This document shows positions 60,231 to 64,000 of a stretch of 64,000 nucleotides of DNA, piece by piece (position 1 is the stretch's first letter; each line of letters opens with the position of its first letter). A program made the translations under genes and the position numbers. A model generated the notes under the pieces. That model did no database searches. It was not told the DNA's origin and was given only the letters and a program-made list of their open reading frames with translations. This DNA is from Amycolatopsis deserti (GTDB taxonomy: Bacteria > Actinomycetota > Actinomycetes > Mycobacteriales > Pseudonocardiaceae), in NCBI RefSeq assembly GCF_014653945.1, contig NZ_BNAU01000005.1, positions 186,001 to 250,000 on the forward strand. The letters run 5' to 3'.

Positions 60231-60668
60231 ATGGAGCAAAGCGTGCAGATCATCACGGTGTCCACCCTGGACCTCGATGCCGCCAGGGCGTTCTACGTGG
60301 ACGGGCTCGGCTGGCGGCCGTTGCTGGACGTGCCGGGCGAGATCCTGTTCTTCGAGGTCGCCCACGGGGTCGCGCTCGGCCTGTTCGACGCCGCGAAGTT
60401 CGCCGAGGACCTGAACACCACCGACGTCACCGGCCCCGCCGGGCTGACCCTGTCGCACAACTTGCCCAGCCCGGACGAGGTGGACCGCTGCCTGGACGCC
60501 GCGGAGCGGGCCGGTGCGGAGATCCTCAAACCCGGGCAGCGCGCCGCGTTCGGCGGCTACCACGGCCACTTCCGCGACCCGATCGGCCTGATCTGGGAGA
60601 TCGCGCACAACCCCGGCTGGGCGGTGGACCCGGACGGCACGGTGCGGATCGGCCTCATCGACGCCTAG
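60231..60668 (+). CDS. VOC-family protein (glyoxalase/bleomycin resistance-like)
   Basis: A 145-residue single VOC domain pair: MEQSVQIITVSTLDLDAARAFYVDGLGW, LGLFDAAKFAEDL, GGYHGHFRDPIGLIWEIAHNP. The end motif FRDPIGLIWEI and the first-strand residues fit the family. Metal ligands are uncertain. It is divergent from the AraC gene with a 10-base gap and shares its stop with the convergent PIG-L gene (CTAG, 60665-60668). Substrate unknown. Confidence 0.85.
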   Translation: MEQSVQIITVSTLDLDAARAFYVDGLGWRPLLDVPGEILFFEVAHGVALGLFDAAKFAEDLNTTDVTGPAGLTLSHNLPSPDEVDRCLDAAERAGAEILKPGQRAAFGGYHGHFRDPIGLIWEIAHNPGWAVDPDGTVRIGLIDA

Positions 60669-61459
60669 AGCCCGGCCATCAGGTCGGTCTCGGTGATGCC
60701 CGGCCCCTGGCCGGCGCGGATGAACCACTCGGTGCCGAAGGCGTGGGCGAACGCGTCGCCGGGCATCGCCAGGAACATCGACTGCTCGCTGATCTGGCTG
60801 GCGTGCGCGCGCATCGCCGCGCGTTTGACCTCCAGCCACGGCGTCACGTCGACCGCGGCGGTGATCTCCGCGGCCGGCTTGCCCAGCTGGTCCAGGCCGT
60901 CGACGGCGGGGATCTCGATCCCGGACTCGGCGGCCTTGGCGGCGAACTCCGCCAGCCCCGCCCGCATGTGGTCGGTGTTGACCGTGCTCTGGTACACCCG
61001 CGGCGTGCCGGCCAGCTCGGCCGCGCGCATCCCGACGCGGTGCACCTGGATGTGGTCCGGGTGGCCGTAGGTGCCGTAGTCGTCGTAGACGGTCAGCACG
61101 TCGGCCCGCTCCTCGCGCAGGATCGCCGCGAGCTTGGCCGCCGCCTCCTCGACCGGGGCCCGCCAGAACGAGCCGGGCAGGTCGTTCTCCGGGGTGCCCA
61201 TCATCCCGGAGTCGGTGTAACCGAGGAACTCCAGCCGCTTCGCGCCGAGGATCTCCGCCGCCGCCTCGGTCTCCTCGACCCGGCGCCGCCACAGCGGCTC
61301 ACCGTCGGCGAGGAAGCCGGGCGGGACCTCACCGTGCTCGCCGCGGGTCGCGACGACGAGCACCACCCGGTGCCCCTCCTCGAAGGCCTTGCGCATCACC
61401 CCGCCGCAGGCGATGCACTCGTCGTCGAGATGGGCGTGAAACGTCACGAGGGTGGCCAC
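60665..61459 (-). CDS. PIG-L family deacetylase (LmbE/mycothiol-type)
   Basis: A 264-residue zinc amide hydrolase related to MshB and Mca. The zinc motif usually written AHPDDE reads HAHLDDE here (His10, Asp12, Asp13, Glu14), with Leu in place of Pro, and the third ligand lies in YGHPDHIQVHRVGMRAAEL. Other family segments are VVLVVATRGEHGEVPPGF, EILGAKRLEFLGYTDSGMMG and DVLTVYDDYGTYG. It may act on a mycothiol conjugate or an N-acetyl sugar. GTG 61459 gives the natural N-terminus. Confidence 0.85.
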   Translation of the reverse strand: MATLVTFHAHLDDECIACGGVMRKAFEEGHRVVLVVATRGEHGEVPPGFLADGEPLWRRRVEETEAAAEILGAKRLEFLGYTDSGMMGTPENDLPGSFWRAPVEEAAAKLAAILREERADVLTVYDDYGTYGHPDHIQVHRVGMRAAELAGTPRVYQSTVNTDHMRAGLAEFAAKAAESGIEIPAVDGLDQLGKPAAEITAAVDVTPWLEVKRAAMRAHASQISEQSMFLAMPGDAFAHAFGTEWFIRAGQGPGITETDLMAGL

Positions 61460-61538
61460 GGAAACGAGCCTACGGGCGCCGATCACATCCCGGCCACCCC
61501 GCCAAGCGCACCCGGAGCCGGTCACCGACGATAGGCGC

Positions 61539-62609
61539 ATGGACTTCGACGCCGACCTGCCCCAGCACCTGGAACGCCACCTGGCCGCGTTCCTCACCGA
61601 GGCGGGCGCGGCCGTCCGGGCCGAGCAGCCCGCGTTCGGCTCCGGCGTCGACACGCTGACCGACTTCGTACTCGGCGGCGGCAAGCGGCTGCGGCCGACG
61701 TTCGCGTGGTGGGCCTGGCGCGGCACCGGCGGTGACCCGGACGGCCCGGACACCGAGGGCGTGCTGCGGGCCGTCGCCAGCCTCGAGCTGGTGCAGGCGT
61801 GCGCGCTGATCCACGACGACCTCATCGACTCCTCCGACTCGCGCCGCGGCCGCCCCACGGTGCACGTCTCCTACGGCCGCGAGCACCGCGCGAACGGCTG
61901 GCTCGGCACGCCGGAGACGTTCGGCCTCGCCGCCGCCGTCCTGATCGGCGACCTGGCCCTGGCCTGGGCCGACGACATGTTCGCCAGCGCCCCGCTGCCC
62001 GCCGCGACGCTGGCGGCCGCCCGACCGGCCTGGCGCGCGATGCGCACCGAGGTGCTCGCCGGCCAGTACCTGGACGTGCGCACGCAGGCCACCGGCGACA
62101 CCTCGCCCGAGGCCGCGCTGCGGGTGTGCCGCCTCAAGACCGCCGCCTACACCGTGCAGCGCCCGCTGCACCTGGGCGCCGCGCTGGCCGGGGCCGACGA
62201 GCAGCGCATCGCGACGCTGCGCGAGTTCGGCGACGACCTGGGCGTGGCGTTCCAATTGCGGGACGACCTGCTCGGCGTGTTCGGCGATCCGTCCGTCACG
62301 GGCAAGCCCGCCGGTGACGACCTGCGCGAGGGCAAGCGCACGTTGCTGGTCGCGCTCGGCCTGCAGCTGGCCGAGGACCCCGAGCAGCACAAGCTCATCG
62401 CCGACGCGATCGGCGCCGACCTCACCGAGGACGAGGTGGACACGGTGCGCCGCACGCTGACCGAGGTCGGCGCCGTGGAGGCGGTCGAGGAGCGGATCAC
62501 CGCGCTCACCGGCACCGCGCTGGCCGCCCTGGAGCGCGCCCGGCTGGCCGAACCCGCCGCGACCCGGCTGGCCGAGCTGGCCCGCCTCGCCACCCAGCGC
62601 ACCTTCTGA
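61539..62609 (+). CDS. Polyprenyl (geranylgeranyl-type) diphosphate synthase
   Basis: A 356-residue trans-isoprenyl diphosphate synthase (Rv2173/IdsA2 type). The start is ATG 61539. Motifs are GGGKRLRPTFAWW (IPP binding), first Asp-rich DDLIDSSDSRRGRPTVH, GDLALAWADDMF, second Asp-rich QLRDDLLGVFGD and GKPAGDDLREGKRTLL. It condenses IPP with allylic diphosphates to C15-C20 or longer products for carotenoid, quinone or lipid carriers; the chain length cannot be read with certainty. The neighbourhood matches M. tuberculosis metF - idsA2 - Rv2175c. Confidence 0.92.
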   Translation: MDFDADLPQHLERHLAAFLTEAGAAVRAEQPAFGSGVDTLTDFVLGGGKRLRPTFAWWAWRGTGGDPDGPDTEGVLRAVASLELVQACALIHDDLIDSSDSRRGRPTVHVSYGREHRANGWLGTPETFGLAAAVLIGDLALAWADDMFASAPLPAATLAAARPAWRAMRTEVLAGQYLDVRTQATGDTSPEAALRVCRLKTAAYTVQRPLHLGAALAGADEQRIATLREFGDDLGVAFQLRDDLLGVFGDPSVTGKPAGDDLREGKRTLLVALGLQLAEDPEQHKLIADAIGADLTEDEVDTVRRTLTEVGAVEAVEERITALTGTALAALERARLAEPAATRLAELARLATQRTF

Positions 62610-62631
62610 ATCCGTACAAAGTGGACCGACA

Positions 62632-62651
62632 ACCTGGAGCGTGATCCAGGT
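62632..62651 (+). terminator. Small hairpin after the prenyl synthase
   Basis: A perfect 7-bp stem (ACCTGGA, 62632-62638, with TCCAGGT, 62645-62651) and a 6-base loop, 22 bases after the stop. It is weak and lacks a U-tract, so it is only a candidate. Confidence 0.35.
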
Positions 62652-62720
62652 GGAAGTCCATGCGGCGCAAGCGTTCCGCCGGGCCGCGCGGGCGCCGCGC
62701 GATGTGGCTAGGCTGACGGT

Positions 62721-63506
62721 ATGACCGACACCACCAGGCCGATCCGGATCGGGCTGCAGCTCCAGCCGCAGCACGCCGACTACCGGACCATCCGCGACAC
62801 CGCGTCCGCCGCCGAGGAACTGGGCGTGGACATCATCTTCAACTGGGACCACTTCTTCCCGTTGTACGGCGACCCCGACGGCCTGCACTTCGAGTGCTGG
62901 ACCATGCTCGGCGCCTGGGCTGAGCAGACCTCGCGGGTCGAGATCGGCGCGCTGGTCACCTGCAACAGCTACCGCAACCCGGAGCTGCTCGCCGACATGG
63001 CGCGCACGGTCGACCACATCAGCGACGGCCGGCTGATCCTCGGCATCGGCTCCGGCTGGTTCGAGAAGGACTACACCGAGTACGGCTACGAGTTCGGCAC
63101 CGCCGGCGGGCGGCTGGACGACCTGGCCGAGGCGCTGCCGCGCATCGAATCGCGGCTGGGCAAGCTCAACCCGGCGCCCACCCGCAAGATCCCGGTGCTG
63201 ATCGGCGGTGGCGGCGAGAAGAAGACCCTGAAGCTGGTCGCCAAGCACGCCGACATCTGGCACAGCTTCGGCGACCCCGAGGTGGTCGAGCGCAAGGTCG
63301 GCATCCTCAAGCAGCACTGCGCGGACGTGGGCCGCGACGCGGGCGAGATCGAGATCTCCACCGGCGTGCAGGGCGAGCCGGAGGAGCTGGGCCCGAAGCT
63401 TCGGGGGCTGGGCGTGAGCCTGTTCACCGTGGGCGTGGGCGGCCCGGACTACGACCTGGGCGCGCTGAAGAGGTGGATCTCCTGGCGCGACGCCCAGAAC
63501 GGCTGA
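62721..63506 (+). CDS. LLM-class F420-dependent oxidoreductase (Rv2161c type)
   Basis: A 261-residue luciferase-like (TIM-barrel) enzyme of the F420-dependent group. Motifs are FNWDHFFPLYGDPDGLHFECWTML (in part), RVEIGALVTCNSYRNPELLADMARTVDHISDGRLILGIGSGWFEKDY (in part) and IPVLIGGGGEKKTLKLVAKHADIW. These match the actinobacterial F420 family with GGGG-x-x-x-T-L-K-L-V. The reaction partner is unknown. It has its own promoter gap behind the prenyl synthase. Confidence 0.9.
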   Translation: MTDTTRPIRIGLQLQPQHADYRTIRDTASAAEELGVDIIFNWDHFFPLYGDPDGLHFECWTMLGAWAEQTSRVEIGALVTCNSYRNPELLADMARTVDHISDGRLILGIGSGWFEKDYTEYGYEFGTAGGRLDDLAEALPRIESRLGKLNPAPTRKIPVLIGGGGEKKTLKLVAKHADIWHSFGDPEVVERKVGILKQHCADVGRDAGEIEISTGVQGEPEELGPKLRGLGVSLFTVGVGGPDYDLGALKRWISWRDAQNG

Positions 63507-63518
63507 GCCGAGCTGATG

Positions 63519-63545
63519 AGGCGGGTGCCGTGCGCACCCGCCTCG
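63519..63545. terminator. Bidirectional hairpin between convergent genes
   Basis: A perfect 11-bp stem (GAGGCGGGTGC, 63519-63529, complement 63535-63545) with a 5-base loop, between the stops of the F420 oxidoreductase and the Rv2175c-like gene. Confidence 0.7.
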
Positions 63546-63549
63546 TTCG

Positions 63550-63918
63550 CTAGAACGCCATCGCCTGGGCGCGGCGCTTGACCTCGGTGCCGTGGTTGGT
63601 GCGCAGGGCGTTGATCGGGGTGCTGCCGGGCAGCGTGTCGTCCGCCTCGTAGAGCCAGCGCAGCATCTCCGTGCGGCTGAACCCGGCGTCGGCGAGCACC
63701 GTCAGCAGCCCGGTCAGCCCCTTCACGGCCTGGCCGTCGACGAAGAAGTCGGCCGGGACCATCAGGTCGCCGTCGCGGCGCACGGCGAGCAGCTGGCCGT
63801 CTCGCAGCAGCTGCCGGACCTTGTTCACCGACAGGCCGATCAGCTCCGCCACTTGCGCGAGCGACAGCACGGCCACGTCGGCGTCGAGAACGTCATCAGC
63901 GACTGGGATCGCACTCAC
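63550..63918 (-). CDS. Rv2175c-like DNA-binding protein
   Basis: A 122-residue protein of the Rv2175c family. The N-terminal winged helix-turn-helix reads LSLAQVAELIGLSVNKVRQLLRDGQLLAVRRDGDLMVPADFF (in part, about 18-60). The C-terminal domain includes GLTGLLTVLADAGFSRTEMLRWLYEADDTLPGSTPINALRTNHG (in part). In M. tuberculosis the homologue binds DNA and is phosphorylated by PknL, encoded next to it; a pknL gene may lie just beyond this window. The gene is complete, with about 80 bases of upstream DNA in view. Confidence 0.93.
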   Translation of the reverse strand: MSAIPVADDVLDADVAVLSLAQVAELIGLSVNKVRQLLRDGQLLAVRRDGDLMVPADFFVDGQAVKGLTGLLTVLADAGFSRTEMLRWLYEADDTLPGSTPINALRTNHGTEVKRRAQAMAF

Positions 63919-64000
63919 GCAAGACAGGGTGCCACATCTGGCCTGGTTGTCCGCAATGTCGCGCGAACGGCGTAACGAAACCTCAACCGCGCCACCCGGG

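Overview
The window looks like chromosomal DNA of a high-GC actinobacterium, most likely family Pseudonocardiaceae and probably Amycolatopsis or a close relative. The arguments are very high GC with strong third-position bias, GTG starts, dense 4-base ATGA/GTGA gene overlaps, a mycothiol-type PIG-L deacetylase, an F420-dependent oxidoreductase, actinobacterial SOS boxes, and gene order shared with Mycobacterium and Corynebacterium. The left part follows miaA - LigB-like - DUF349 - membrane protein - miaB - gluABCD, then recX - recA - DUF3046 (the Rv2727c-Rv2738c order). The right end follows the Rv2161c-Rv2175c set (metF, prenyl synthase, LLM oxidoreductase, Rv2175c-like protein). The genus assignment is inference.

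Layout. 0-8.7 kb: tRNA modification genes miaA and miaB with their usual companions, plus an MFS exporter, a DinB-like protein and a LysR regulator. 8.9-12.3 kb: a complete glutamate-type ABC uptake operon, gluABCD. 12.35-33.7 kb: a block lying between gluD and recX, which are neighbours in Corynebacterium. It carries a membrane protein of unknown function, a sugar ABC importer with a GH63 glucosylglycerate hydrolase-like enzyme and a divergent ROK regulator, the sdh1-type succinate dehydrogenase operon, a divergent Entner-Doudoroff pair (edd-eda), a lipase maturation factor-like protein, a MocR regulator with an aminotransferase, and an MFS/ArsR pair. 33.9-35.9 kb: recX, recA and a DUF3046 gene, with a two-part DNA-damage promoter in front of recA. 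36-43.2 kb: a membrane-anchored Hsp70-like protein, the large helicase Lhr and peptide deformylase. 43.2-43.8 kb: an island of degenerate palindromic repeats. 43.8-52.1 kb: an ACT-GNAT acetyltransferase, VOC and mycothiol-type DinB-fold proteins, a HEPN protein behind two SOS boxes, CopC, a DUF2268 metalloprotease, a YbaK/GNAT pair, and an EamA exporter preceded by a polyproline leader peptide and an attenuator-like structure. 52.1-64 kb: a DUF885 peptidase, metF, an SBF-type transporter with a divergent LysR gene, an ABM-globin fusion with an HxlR regulator, azlCD with an XRE-cupin regulator, an AraC/VOC pair, a PIG-L deacetylase, a prenyl diphosphate synthase, an F420 oxidoreductase and an Rv2175c-like DNA-binding protein.

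Working links. Regulatory DNA is the most informative part of the window. SOS-type sites occur at recA and, more strikingly, directly over a good promoter for the HEPN operon. Two CRP-like sites 30 bp apart lie between sdh1 and edd-eda, where they could link respiration with sugar catabolism. A short leader ORF with four consecutive proline codons precedes the EamA exporter and overlaps mutually exclusive RNA pairings. No tRNA, rRNA, CRISPR array, insertion sequence or phage gene was seen.
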